Source of the DNA: Laburnicola sp. R22_1
Lineage: Eukaryota; Ascomycota; Dothideomycetes; Pleosporales; Didymosphaeriaceae
Direction: 5' to 3'
Length of the DNA stretch: 64,000 nt
NCBI GenBank assembly: GCA_014281115.1
Contig: JACONQ010000003.1
Location: 4,278,001 to 4,342,000, forward strand
Shown here piece after piece: positions 10,566 to 21,182 of the stretch. Both the position numbers and the translations under genes were made by a program. The stretch's first letter is position 1; the number at the start of each line of letters is the position of its first letter. The notes beneath the pieces were generated by a model. That model was not told where the DNA came from and did no database searches. It saw only the letters and a list, made by a program, of their open reading frames with translations.

Positions 10566-11558
10566 ATGTCTCGCTACGCGGAAGCCCACGCCAAACCCAA
10601 CGGTCCCGGCGACACTCGCCCCACTGCGCTCCAAATTGTCAAAGACGAGGGCCTCGAGGGTGTCTTGAGTGACAAGGTCTTCCTCGTAACTGGTGCCTCG
10701 TCGGGCATTGGGATTGAGACAGGCCGCGCTCTCGCCGCCACAGGCGCTAAGGTGTTCCTAGCCGTCCGCAACATCAAGAAGGGCATGGAGGCATGCACGT
10801 CCTTCCTTGAGCCTGGTCGCGTTGAGCTGATTGAGCTTGATGTGGCTAGCCACAAATCAGTCCGCGCTTGTGCTGCCGCTTTCCTGGAGAAGTCGCAGAA
10901 GCTCAACGTCCTCGTCTGCAACGCCGGTGTCATGACAATTCCGACACGTGAGGTGAGCGAGGATGGATTCGAGATGCAGCTCGCCGTGAACTACCTCGGT
11001 CACTTCCTACTATTCTGGCTGCTCAAGGACACCTTAATCAAGTCGTCGACGCCCGACTTTCAATCTAGACTCGTGAACGTTTCTAGCTCTGGACATCAAT
11101 CATCCGAGATCGTCTGGGACGACATCAACTTGGAGAAGTCTTACGACCCCTCCCTTTCGTACGGCCAGTCCAAGCTCGCCCAGATCTACCAGGCCAACTA
11201 CGTCGATCGGTATTTCGGTGCCAAGGGCCTCCACGCTCTTAGCCTGATGCCGGGAGGTATCATCGAAACCGGCTTGGCCAAGCACACACCGCCGGAGATG
11301 ATGGAGGCTTCCAAGCAGAACCCAGTCTTGTCCAAGTGGGTGAAGAGCCGAGAGCAAGGCGCTGCGACCACTGTCCTTGCTGCCATAGGCAAGGAGTGGG
11401 AGGGCAAGGGCGGGGAATACTTGGAGGATTGTGCGGTAGCGAGCAAGGATGAATCGACCTTCATGCCCACTCTCTCGGGTTGCAAGAGCTACGCACACGA
11501 TGAGGCCAAAGAGGCGAAGCTTTGGAAGCTAACTTTGCAGATGCTACAACTTTCTTAG
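10566..11558 (+). CDS. Short-chain dehydrogenase/reductase, retinol-dehydrogenase-like
   Basis: Intact 330-aa single-exon ORF of the classical SDR fold. Visible motifs are the cofactor loop TGASSGIG (42-49), NAG (119-121), a serine-rich NVSSS strand (171-175) and catalytic Y199-x-x-x-K203 in YGQSK. The PG-G-I-x-T motif follows the active site. An N-terminal extension of about 35 residues and the overall layout fit the WW-domain-oxidoreductase/TIC32-like branch that includes many fungal NADP-dependent reductases. The substrate cannot be inferred. ATG at 10566 is the first in frame, 5' of the Rossmann fold and preceded by CATT-. No neighbour suggests a pathway. Unmutated and probably functional. 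Confidence 0.9.
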   Translation: MSRYAEAHAKPNGPGDTRPTALQIVKDEGLEGVLSDKVFLVTGASSGIGIETGRALAATGAKVFLAVRNIKKGMEACTSFLEPGRVELIELDVASHKSVRACAAAFLEKSQKLNVLVCNAGVMTIPTREVSEDGFEMQLAVNYLGHFLLFWLLKDTLIKSSTPDFQSRLVNVSSSGHQSSEIVWDDINLEKSYDPSLSYGQSKLAQIYQANYVDRYFGAKGLHALSLMPGGIIETGLAKHTPPEMMEASKQNPVLSKWVKSREQGAATTVLAAIGKEWEGKGGEYLEDCAVASKDESTFMPTLSGCKSYAHDEAKEAKLWKLTLQMLQLS

Positions 11559-12016
11559 TGCTCTTCTATGTAGTATCTTCCTACCTGTACATGAGAACAG
11601 GACCTCGGGAGCTTTTCTAAGAATGATTGCAAATATATGCGTTCGATACATACCTATAACTGTTCTCTACGATCATGATTCCACTAGAATAGTTGGGTAA
11701 TAACCGGCAATCATTAAGCAATTGTTTGGTGAGATTAGTGAAGTACCGGCAATTCACATGGAGATTTACACGAAATCCTGTCCCTCGCTGCGGTCCCGAT
11801 AACCGCGCGGCATCTACCTTACTAGGTAGCTGGAGGATATCCACGCCGGCGATTAGCACCTACTCATCCCACTTCTGCCAACTTTTATGCTGCGTGTCCT
11901 GAAGCACCAATAGTAAGCACTTGGATATAGAAGCCACTTGATGCAAATGCACTAACCGGCGCCTAAACAGTCCAGAACGCTTCGCCGCCGGCTCAAGCTA
12001 GCGAACTATCTCCACG
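11559..12016. other. Intergenic region
   Basis: Between the SDR and Fic genes, both on the plus strand. Holds the SDR 3' flank and the Fic promoter. I see no motif or gene I can support. Confidence 0.5.
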
Positions 12017-12478
12017 ATGGCTTCCAAGGTCGTCAAATTCCGCTTCTTGACCACTGCTCAGGTCATCCGTCTTCACAACATCATTATAACGAGAGCCCTA
12101 CCCACTCAGCCAGCTTTGCTGGAGTCAGCGGTGCAGTCACCCATCAACATCAAGCACTATAGCAATCAACAAGATCTCTTTCAACTTGCAGCAAGCCTCT
12201 CCGAAAATATCATCAAGAATCACGCCTTCCAAGATGGGAATAAACGAACAGCCCTTCTGGCGGCGGATATGTTTCTAAAGATCAACGGATACCGACTCCA
12301 AAAGGCGCCCCTACAAGCCGATCCTGCAAAAAAACCGCTGGAAGACGCTCTTGTGGCGGTGTGTACGGATAAGTGGACAGCCGAACAACTGGGTCAGTTC
12401 TATCAGCAAGTGGCCACAACGCTTGAGGAGTGGACCCCCGATATCATAACGTATAGAAACGCTGCTACAGAGTATTGA
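12017..12478 (+). CDS. Fic/Doc-domain protein
   Basis: Intact 153-aa ORF. Residues 69-77 read HAFQDGNKR, followed by TA, exactly the Fic/Doc active-site loop HxFx(D/N)GNxR. The short length, an N-terminal T-A-x-V-x-x-LH helix and the 'AADMFLKINGY' helix after the loop match the Doc (death-on-curing) branch rather than long AMPylating Fic proteins. Bacterial Doc phosphorylates elongation factor Tu and Fic enzymes AMPylate targets. The activity of fungal homologues is mostly unknown. No antitoxin-like partner or inhibitory (S/T)xxxE(G/N) helix is obvious nearby. No intron is seen. Probably acquired anciently from bacteria, an inference from the family's distribution. Confidence 0.87.
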   Translation: MASKVVKFRFLTTAQVIRLHNIIITRALPTQPALLESAVQSPINIKHYSNQQDLFQLAASLSENIIKNHAFQDGNKRTALLAADMFLKINGYRLQKAPLQADPAKKPLEDALVAVCTDKWTAEQLGQFYQQVATTLEEWTPDIITYRNAATEY

Positions 12479-12884
12479 GCGTGGACTTAGGTTGGGCTGG
12501 TTAATCATGACTGGCGGCTCGTTGTTTTCTTGGAGCAGAATCAAACTGTGTGCCACCTTTGTATACTATGACAAGAGATGTATACAACCAGGCATGGCAA
12601 TATCGCCGAATCTAGACATAGCGTTTTGGTGACCATCCATATCCCTTGAGAATCACATATCCTTCAACTTATCAAGCGCCTCTCCAATGTCTGGTATTAT
12701 AGTACTGGCGAGTTCAGCGAATCCCGCTACATTTTGTTAGCGCACATTGAATAAGAGCGTAAAAGCTTGGGCGAGGTACCATCTGGAGTTCCATTCAAAG
12801 CGATGGTATGCATGACACCGTAGAGATAGAGGGTGGCCGGACTCGTATTCGCGGCAGACTGGTGGGGGAGCTGTTGAGGGATAA
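12479..12884. other. Intergenic region between convergent genes
   Basis: Separates the Fic/Doc gene (plus) from the small ORF ending at 12885 (minus). Only 3' flanks are expected here and no additional feature is seen. Confidence 0.45.
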
Positions 12885-13301
12885 CTATGCGGGGGCAGCC
12901 GGGCGATGAGTCTGAAGATAGGAGATTAGCAACAAGCAGACGTCGGAAGATGGGCGGTTACCAATGGCGAAGTGCTTGGTGTCGTGGAAATAGCTCAATG
13001 CGAGCCTGTCCGGGCGCTTGGGAGGATCCGACAAGTTATTATTGAGGTTGCTGCCAGCCTGTTGTAGAGCATTACCAACTTCTGTGGGAATCAACACATA
13101 AGCTTCCCCAGGGTCGCCGACCTGGATAGAGATTTCTTTCGTGACGAGGGTGCCGTCTGGCTCGACATTGGTGAACTCGCCAGTCGCGACGTGGAAAGCT
13201 CTCGTAGTTGCGGCGTGGCAGGGTGGGCCCCGGCCGATTGCACCACGGAATGGTCCGGGATGCGCAGCTCGCGCAGTCAGGGTACGAAGTCTAGAGAGCA
13301 T
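12885..13301 (-). CDS. Hypothetical 138-aa protein
   Basis: ORF from ATG at 13301. The N terminus is rich in Arg, Ala and Ser with no acids over about 40 residues (MLSRLRTLTARAAHPGPF...), which could act as a mitochondrial targeting sequence. The middle (about 45-80) contains regularly spaced charged and hydrophobic residues and looks globular. No known motif. I cannot assign a function. The codon use is normal and unmutated. It may be a genuine small gene or a fragment. Confidence 0.42.
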   Translation of the reverse strand: MLSRLRTLTARAAHPGPFRGAIGRGPPCHAATTRAFHVATGEFTNVEPDGTLVTKEISIQVGDPGEAYVLIPTEVGNALQQAGSNLNNNLSDPPKRPDRLALSYFHDTKHFAIGNRPSSDVCLLLISYLQTHRPAAPA

Positions 13302-13468
13302 ATAGTGCGACGCAAATCTGACTAGTTACAGTTATAGAATGGATAATTCTATACGGAAGAAAAGGCGATGAGAATTGATCGAGTTGGGAGACGCGATTCC
13401 ATGGGCTAAACTAGGCCACATTACGCTCTGGACGCGTGTTCGCCGAATAAATTCCGGCTTGGCGTCAC

Positions 13469-15505
13469 GTGGCTGATCCAACCGGCCGGCCACCCCAATC
13501 CCGTTCGAGAACTCTCCCAAACTTCACACCCAAACTGGCGGGGATGGTTAGGTACTGCGCTACCGACCTCTTGAAGTCGAGCGACTCGGTTGCATCCACT
13601 GGAGCCGCTCACTATCTTATAATTGCCCAGATAGAAAGCTTCAATAAGAAGCCTTTCGATTGGAATGGCTGCCAGAAGCTCTTCGCTGACTCCTCTAGGT
13701 ACAACGGGTACAACATATGCTTGAGCAGTGTGCAAGTAACCCCCAATGCTGCCCCGGTCCCCAAAACTGTCTGTGGACCTCGACGGCCAAACACTACAAG
13801 ACACCGGCCAGAACTGACTTTGCCACATTGAATACGTGTGCGCTCAATGCATGCTGCAACGTTTGGGGCCAATGCGGAACAACGAGTGACTTTTGCGTGC
13901 TCTCCAATTCCAGCACTGGAGCCCCGGAAACAGCAGCGACCGGGTCCAACGGCTGTATCTCGAATTGCGGAACATAAATCGTAACTTCACCTGCTCCTGT
14001 GGCACGCTAAAAATCGCTTGGAAGCATTCAAATCAAGTGCTGGCAGCGGCCCGGTCTTCGTAAACCAGTCAACGACATCGACACTCTAGTCTGCACACAC
14101 GTGCACTTCTCGTTCTTCACACTCAACCAGGACTTGTCAAAAACTCATTGGACGTCGAAGACCTACTGCCGCTGTTGAAAGGCATGTCGGGTATCAAGAA
14201 GATTGTATCAGTCGGAAGCTGGACACCTTATTTTCCACACATCGAAGCACCTACACTATCTTCCAAGACGCCGCCCCCACCTCAGCAATTCGACAAAACA
14301 CTCCTCAACAACGTTGTTAAATCCCTAGCCGACTATTAGCTCGATGGAATCGATCAGGATTAGGTGTATCCCGATGAGCCCGACATCCCTGGAAACCCTA
14401 CGGAAGCCCAGGCAGAGTTGATCGGCTATTTCCTGCTACTGAACGAGCTCGAGCAAGCTATTCCCGGTAGACAGATCCTCTCAATTTCTACACCTGCTTC
14501 CTACTAGTACCTCCAGTGTTTTCCTATTCAAGCCTTCGGTCTTGTTGATTATATGGTGGAGATGAAGTACGATTTGCCTATGCAGTGGACTATGCTAATA
14601 AGTGCTCTACGCCTAGTTGCCCGTCTTACGACGCAGGGTTGGGCAATTGCTTGTGGTCACACGTTAACCTCACCGAGCCCATCAATTCATTGTCTATGAT
14701 CATCAAAGCCGGCGTGCCGTCCAACATTGCTGTCGTAGGCGTCAATAGCTACGGAGGGTCATTACGAATGAGTACTGCAGGTAGGTCACCCACTTCTAAT
14801 GGTCTTCTTTCTTCTGTCCGTTCTGTTGGCTCTACCTTATCAATTGCTCATCGAATTGACTACTTTTTCTTACACAATTACTAGGCTGTTGGCAGGAGCA
14901 GTCTACATTCACCGGGCCGGACGCCAGTGCATACAAACGACGATACACCGACATAGCGGGGTACATCTCGAACTTCGGATCGATGAAATTGCCAAGCAAA
15001 ACCATTCCGCCAACAGAAACTGTGACGCAGGTTCTTACTCGAATATATTTTCTTCAACTGCACTCTTCAACAATACTTGATGGGTAGCTTACTTCGCGAG
15101 CTGCTCTCTACCCAGAATTAAATTTCTTGGGCGATGCCGATTGGTCAGTGTACTTGCAATCCGAGGATGGTGAGAAGGCGACGAATGGTGGCTCCTCAAA
15201 CCATACCATGTATGTGAAATTCAATATCTGGGCTTCTGCAACGAAAATCGTTATCCAACGCTGCATATACACAATTCAATCTTCCATTGTTGATCAAGTC
15301 AGGGTGCGTTGAGTGTGCGATCGTGTCTGGGGGTGGACCAAAGATTCCTTGTGATAAAGGCGGTATTTGCGGTCTTGGTAAGAAGATGGCCGACACACCT
15401 GCGATGCCAGTGTATACTGAAGAACAGATGGAGGAGGTCATCATTACCTACGGGGATAATATTACGCATGAGGATTACCAGCCAGAGATTTGGAACATGA
15501 AGTAG
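13469..15505 (+). pseudogene. Killer-toxin-like (subgroup C) chitinase: LysM, chitin-binding and GH18 pseudogene
   Basis: Fragments occur in the order known for these fungal chitinases. First a degenerate LysM segment with IAQIESFNKK and WNGCQKLF (about 13,560-13,700). Next a type-1 chitin-binding domain with CNVWGQCGTTSDFC (about 13,830-13,910). Then GH18 pieces: LLPLLKGMSGIKKIVSVGSW (about 14,160-14,225), LDGID (14,340) and YPDEPDIPG, ISTPASY, VDYMVEMKYDLP and PSYDAGLGNC. An intron survives at 14781-14884 (GTAGGT...ACTAG). The catalytic DxxDxDxE motif is destroyed: the Trp codon is TAG (14361-14363) and the following Glu position is Val. Another TAG stands at 14337-14339, and several frameshifts separate the fragments. 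The signal peptide is not found. The family hydrolyses chitin and often lies beside LysM genes, as here. Confidence 0.85.
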
Positions 15506-16003
15506 GTCATTGTAGATTCGCGTCCATTTAGCATAGGGTGTCCGCGCTCACTATCATCAGTTTAGATCATCGCATCTGAATCGATGCAAATTCTACCTAC
15601 CTTCTTCCCATCCAATGTACGTAAAAAAGGGCGCGATTGGGATCGACCACAGTGGGGAGCCGAAGCGTGACGCGTGTACATGATTGAAAGGGTCGATCAC
15701 ATGACAGCCAACCATGGGTACCAACCTCAGAGTCACCACTCAACCACGGAACTCCGAAAGGGGGCCAAAAGGGCCTTTCGAAGGGCGGAGAATGTGATCG
15801 CTGACCAACCTTTCTAACATTCAGAGCAGTTGGATCTAGTCCAACGAAGATGCGATGTAGTCTCCTTTCCTCACATGCTATCTTCGTGATATACAGGTAT
15901 AGTGCTTGGAAAGCACGGTCTCCCTACATTTGGCATGTTACATACGAATCCTTTACCAGAGCTTGAACTACGTATAATTCTGTATCCCACTGAGACAATC
16001 CAT
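15506..16003. other. Intergenic region
   Basis: Between the chitinase pseudogene and the 3' end of the kinase/ankyrin pseudogene. Near 15,750-15,790 an imperfect inverted repeat (CTCCGAAAGG ... CCTTTCG) could form a hairpin. No gene is supported. Confidence 0.45.
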
Positions 16004-17058
16004 TCACTCTCCCAGACTTTCCGACCCGATTTTTCGCAGCGCCGCCGTCACTCTCTGGTACACCGGCCTCGGAACAACTCCACAATAATGCCCTCGAACC
16101 TCCCAGACCGGCGCCGCGAGCCCTATGTCTGCACCGTACTCAAGCAACAATTGCGCCATTCCGGACAGCCGCAGCTCCATCGCCAATTGGACGATCCTCC
16201 CGCAAGAGAGGGTGACAGCAGAAGAAATGCCATGGTAGCCAAGATTTGGGTTCGCTCCATGGACGAGCAGCATTCGAGCAAGCTCGATAGCACGATGCAA
16301 CACTGCACTCACGAGCGCTGGTGTGAACTCCCTCGGATCGGAAGGATCTCGGAATGTGCAACCGTCGGGGTCGTCGAGGTCGGCGGGAACGGGAATGTCT
16401 GCGTCTTCGAAGTCACAGCGCATGCCATGGCTGAGCAAGATATTGGCGGCTGAAATGTTCCGTATCCTAATAGCTTGACCTAGTGCGAGTGTTGCGCGCA
16501 CACGATCCCTACTCTTGACGCCTGCTTTTGAGAGAATCAGTGTTAGCATATTGAGGCTCCCGTGGCGAACAACCCATGCGAGCATGTTTCCACGCTCGCT
16601 CGTATGCTTGAAGACGGGTGTGCTAAGGTCTATTTTCGATTCGAGGAGGTGCGCAACTATGTCTCTTTGGTCGGACTTCAAGGCCACCTCAAGTGCGGCG
16701 CGAATCTTTTCAGGTGTGTCGAGCTTAATATTCTCGTTCGTGAGTGCAGCTGCGTTGGGGTTTTCTTCGACGCTCACGGCCACTTTGGCCCCTGTTCCTG
16801 TATCCAGTGTCTTGTTTCCGGGCTCGGAAAGTCTATGCATATCGAAACCCAAGAAAATCCCGCCGGTGGTAGGTTCCTCGGTGTGAGGATAATCGACGCC
16901 ATAAGACTTAAAAGATCCCGCATGATAGCCAGGTTGGAAGGAAGGTTCGGTCCTTCGCTCAATTATCTCCTGCCATTCTACATTCTGGAAAAAGGCATGC
17001 TGTTTGAGCTCAGAGGCTCCATTGAAGCCCATTCGTTGTTCAGGATCCCGATGAAGAA
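16004..17058 (-). pseudogene. AGC-kinase-like/ankyrin protein, C-terminal part, split by hAT copy B
   Basis: Begins (in gene direction) at the target duplication and runs straight on from the kinase domain encoded at 20382-21182. The first residues give the end of an AGC kinase domain: RDPEQRMG, NGASELKQHAFF and VEWQEI. Next comes an AGC-like C-tail region (about 45 residues) and then about 230 residues of ankyrin-type repeats with LLESKID, AANILLSHGM, ARMLLVHGANPNLG and AQLLLEYGADIG. The stop is at 16004. With one copy of the 8-bp duplication the two halves give 1,848 bp, 616 codons in phase. The ORF itself is not RIP-mutated. Confidence 0.9.
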
Positions 17059-17275
17059 CAGCGCTTCCATCCGTACGTACACCCGTACACCCGTACAGTA
17101 AAGGGAGTCTGTACGGACCAAATCTTGGCGTATTTGGTACGCGTACCGTACAGTGACCCGTACGTACGGGACCGTATACGGACTGTCATCTGTACGTACG
17201 GGACCCGTATACTGAGGGCTGTACGTACGTACGGATCCGTAGATTTGGCCGTATATACGGATGTACGGGTCCACT
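17059..17275. repeat. hAT subterminal GTACGG array (copy B, transposase 3' side)
   Basis: About 20 overlapping CCGTAC/GTACGG/CGTACG words in both orientations within about 215 bp of the left terminus. Nearly identical to the array at 7690-7912 in copy A. Confidence 0.75.
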
Positions 17276-17326
17276 TTTTATAGTGTTTTTTCAGTGTTTT
17301 CACACTGAGTATAGTACTTATTGTAC

Positions 17327-20101
17327 TTATCGAATAGCTGACCTAACAAGGTTGTTAAGGTGACTTTGTACAGCTCCTCTCTTTACCCAATTCTTCTACA
17401 ATTGTAGAGCTTTAATATTGCCGCCCTAGAGACAATTTCGGTCGCCAGTAACTGTCCTCCCTACCCCGCTAAACGCTCTCTCATAGTCGCATAACGTTGC
17501 GGGGATAGACAGGTAATTAAGGGCCATTTAATAAAGAGTGGGATACAACTTAAAACCAACCTGCTCCCACCAGGTAATTGGATTGTCTAGGCGTTTATTG
17601 TTGGTGTTTGCAAAGACAGCAAGGTGTTCATTGTGGGTCGCATAGTAATTGTCAAGCTCGCTCATGCGGGCCTTCTTAGCCTTGTGCTTATAACCCATCA
17701 TATAATAGGTGTCAACAGCCAGCGAGTCCTTGTATCGCGACGCGTAACTGTCAGGTGTCTTCTAGCGAGAAGGAGGCTCAGTCGCTAGCCTCTCGTCGCC
17801 TCCTTGCAACAGCTGCTCCAAAAATCGCTCAACGTATAGCTCAAAGGTCGCCTTCATGTCCAACTCCACCTTACGATAATATTTGTTGTCGTGCCGCCAT
17901 CGCTGCTTGAACCAAGCAATACGTAGTCGCGGGGCGAGGACGGTGGCGACAGCGTACGGAGACGGCGTGACGTCAAATATTATCCTTAACCAGTATGTGT
18001 TGAGCTTTTCAAAACCTTGATTAATACCTCCCTTTAGGAACTTGTTGTAGCTGTTTTCAAGGGTACGTTTTTCCTCCCTAATTGTTAAGTTAAGGACGTT
18101 CAGATTCGTGATTGTTTGCCAGATAGAGCCAAAACCAGACTTGCTTGTGTTGCCCTTAAGTCTTTTTATCATCTCATAAAATGGCTGGAGCATATCAGCG
18201 AGGCTCTTAGCCTGGTCCCATTTGTTAGGCGTAAGACAATTAAGTGCGGGATTAAAGCCGTCCTCCTCCTCCTTATCCTCCGCATTATTGACAACGCCCT
18301 TTAACTAACGCCATTGGCGGATGAACCAGTCAATAGACTCCTTCAGCTCATAGCCGCGCACCAGCATAAGGTACACAGAGTGCCACCTCACCCCGCTGTT
18401 AACAACCAGCGTTAAGGGCGTAAATCAAAGAAGCTCGCCAACGTCCTCGCGTTGCATCTGCTAGAACATATGGCGACACTTATTAGACGCGTTAATAGCG
18501 ACGACAAGGTTGTGCAGCCATCCAACAATGCCGCAATGGCAAAATATCGCGAATTGCGACTTGGGTGGTGCGTTGGCTAGGTCGCGCTCAAATTAAGAGA
18601 CTCTGTCGCCGTATATAATGGCTTGACAATCAGATTAATAATGTGTTCCGCGCAGCGTATTCGGTTCTTAGCTGTGAGTTCAAGCTTAAGGAGTATGTTG
18701 AGGGCGTTAATAAACGTTGCGTCGTTGTTTGTCGCGTTGTCACCCACAAAGCAGCCAAACTTGTCCTAAGACCCATACTCTAACACGACCGCCGCAACAA
18801 CAGCGCCCTGGTTTTCGCCTGTGTAGTCACCAGAGAGGTTACGGAAGGCGATAAGGATGTCCTGGTGGACCTTTTGCGCGTCTATATAACAAAGTTAGTA
18901 AGTGTACACAACGCCTGGAGCTGGTAGGTATGTACAACTGACTGACAAAGTGCGCTGTGACGCTAAGAAACAACAGGTAGTTGCTCGACGTCCATATGTC
19001 GACGCTGACATGGACAAGAGACTCAGCACCGCGCAGCAGAGAGGCCACCCCCTCTGTCCTCTCCTCCAGCATGTTTGTAACGTACGCCGCGAGCGTGGTG
19101 GGGTTGGCGGGGAGGGCAGCGAGCAGCGAGCGGCGATTCCAGGTAAGCAGCGCCCTTGTCGCCGGCGAGGTCGCCTCTGCAAAGGACATATCGTTAGCAA
19201 TAACCCAGTTAACGTAGGCCCTCTGCAACTCCTCCTCTTGCCATGGTGCCTTTAACAGGACGCTGTCTGCACCTAAAACACTAATCGCACCTTGAGCGGC
19301 GTCAAAAGGCGTCACAACCGCTGGCCCCGCCACCAGACCGCCCATCGCTAATATGAAATGGGCCTTTTCTAGGTGTTTTGTTATATAGTGGGTGGACTCC
19401 GAAAACTTCGCACAATCGCGCTTCTTTATCTCGTGGCAGTACTTACACAACCAGACGCGTCTCTCCTTACTGCCAGCGCTAGCGTCGTGAAACACCAAAT
19501 CCGCGCCGTGATCGTATATAGGCGACCTGGCCGCGCCACCAAGAAGTTAGCGCTTGTTGACAACGCGATAACCCAGCGCGTCGCCCGGCAGGTGCTGGTG
19601 GTACTTATACACGTTGTTCCAGTCGATATCAAAGCGCAGGCCAACATTGGATTCGTCCTCAGCGTCGGGGTACGCATGAGGCAGGTTATATGGCAAGCGC
19701 GACAAGTCAAGAGAGGACGCGGACGCGGACGCGACGCCGCTCAAGCCGCTCAAGCCAATTGGCGACTCAGGTGGTGGCGAGGATGCCGGCACCAAGGACA
19801 CCTGCGACGACGAGGCTGTGGAGACCGTGGACCGTACTAGCTATTTACCCAGCCTCTTTAACGCCGCAGAATGATACGGCAACTGCTGCGAGGACGACGA
19901 CGACGATGCTGAGGCCTGCAACAAGCCCTAAGCTGCTCGCAATAGTTGACTGCGCAGGTGGCGATCTATATTGCGCTAAGATAAGACGATAATAATGGCT
20001 GGCGGCGACGGCGACGACGTAGTAATATGGTTGATGGAATTTGAAACTTTACCATAACTCACTGTGGGCAGGACAACGACGACAACGCACAAGGACGGCA
20101 T
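17327..20101 (-). pseudogene. hAT transposase (copy B), near-complete frame with stops
   Basis: A single reading frame of 925 codons from ATG at 20101 to TAA at 17327, interrupted by several TAG/TAA codons but no frameshift that I can see. The N terminus is Ser-rich. A BED-type zinc finger is seen about 19,380-19,460 (WLCKYCHEIKK...H-x-x-K-H). The central region covers the catalytic fold. The C-terminal dimerisation motif near 17,480-17,560 contains YLSIPATLCDYERAFSGVGR. Long stretches remain open at 19801-19547, 19498-18839 and 18193-17762. Non-autonomous as it stands. Confidence 0.88.
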
Positions 20102-20218
20102 CTTAAGCGAAATCTCTAATCACTAGAGCTCAAAAGTTGACGCTGGAAACACAGTGATTTTGGTGTTTTTCACACTAAAACAACACCAAAACAACGCCAA
20201 AACAACACTAAAAAGGGT

Positions 20219-20381
20219 ACCCGTACGTCCGTATATACGTCCGTATATGGCTGTACGTACGGATCCGTATTGCGACCTTGTACGTACGTACGGGGGCCGA
20301 GATGGCTACTTGTATGGTTCCCGTACGTACACCGTACGGATCCGTAGTACGGATCCGTAATACGTACTGATGGAAGCGCTG
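20219..20381. repeat. hAT subterminal GTACGG array (copy B, transposase 5' side)
   Basis: About a dozen CCGTAC/GGATCCGTA words in both orientations directly inside the terminal inverted repeat. The counterpart in copy A (4202-4370) is RIP-mutated to TATATA-rich sequence. Confidence 0.72.
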
Positions 20382-21182
20382 ATGAAGAAGGCGGACCAAA
20401 ATGTCCTTGGTGTTTGCGTGCATTGACTCGGGAAAGTGCAGTGGTTCAGAAATGATGTTGTTGCGAATGTCTTCCAACGCGTCGCTATAGAACGGCGGTA
20501 AGCCCGTCAACATCTCGTACAGGAATACGCCGAGTGTGCACCAGTCAGCGGCCTTGCTGTACTTGCCATTCGTAAGCACCTCTGGAGCGGGGTACTCTGG
20601 CCTTTTCCAGTATCGATGCTTGCCGCCACGTTGACGGAAAAGTCCAAAGCCACACAGTTTAATGTGACCTGATGAATCAAGCATGATGTTTTCAGCTTTG
20701 AGCCAACAGCACACGTCCAGGGTATGCAGGTACTCCAACGCGCAAACGATCTCAGCCGCATAAATTTTGCTCGTTTCAAGGTCGAATTGCCGAGATTTCT
20801 GCAAATGGTGGAACAGGTGTCCACCGCTGACAAAGGGAGAGTAAAGGTGAAGTTTATTAGAGGTCTCGTTCGCGAATGCGAGATGTGCCATGAGTGGATG
20901 CTGAATGTCCTTTGCTGTGGGTGATAAAAGGAAATGATCTGTTTGTTTGAATCTCCTCTTCTCGTAAAGTTGTTCGTTGTCCTTCTTTTTTATCAAATAA
21001 ATTGGTCTGCCCAGGTTCTGGATGGGATCACCATCGAATTCCGCTTGATCCAATTGCGACATGGCCGGAGAATGAGTCTTTGGATCGATCGTGGATGTTA
21101 GCGGGGACAGGATAGAACCGTTATACTGGGAGGGGCCACAGTGAGATTTAAATGTCTCACACACTGCCGCACTTTGGGTCAC
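20382..21182 (-). pseudogene. AGC-kinase-like/ankyrin protein, N-terminal kinase part
   Basis: ATG at 21182 opens a frame into an AGC-type kinase domain. The Lys strand (YLIKKKD, 62-68), a hinge-like YSPFVSGGHLFHHL (114-127), AEIVCALEYLH (143-153), APE (199-201) and DWCTLGVFLYEMLTGLPPF (213-231) are clear. Catalytic motifs are abnormal. The HRD tripeptide is replaced by CCW before LKAEN (158-165), DFG reads GFG (178-180), and the glycine-rich loop is not recognisable. So the protein was probably a pseudokinase, or had decayed before the transposon landed. The frame ends in-phase at the hAT target site (codons for LLH at 20382-20389) and resumes at 17050. Confidence 0.88.

Larger units (their letters stand above)
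17059..20381 (-). mobile_element. hAT transposon copy B, inserted in the kinase/ankyrin gene
   Basis: 3,323 bp with terminal inverted repeat CAGCGCTTCCATC at both ends (left CAGCGCTTCCATCCGTACG, right complement). A perfect 8-bp duplication ATGAAGAA stands at 17051-17058 and 20382-20389. The CAG...CTG termini and 8-bp duplication are diagnostic of hAT. It is much less RIP-mutated than copy A (4202-7912) but still contains stop codons in its transposase. Subterminal GTACGG arrays lie at both ends. Confidence 0.97.

Noticed and set aside
16123..16886. Plus- and minus-strand ORFs overlapping the ankyrin exon
   Set aside because: Antisense or frame-shifted shadows of the ankyrin-coding strand.
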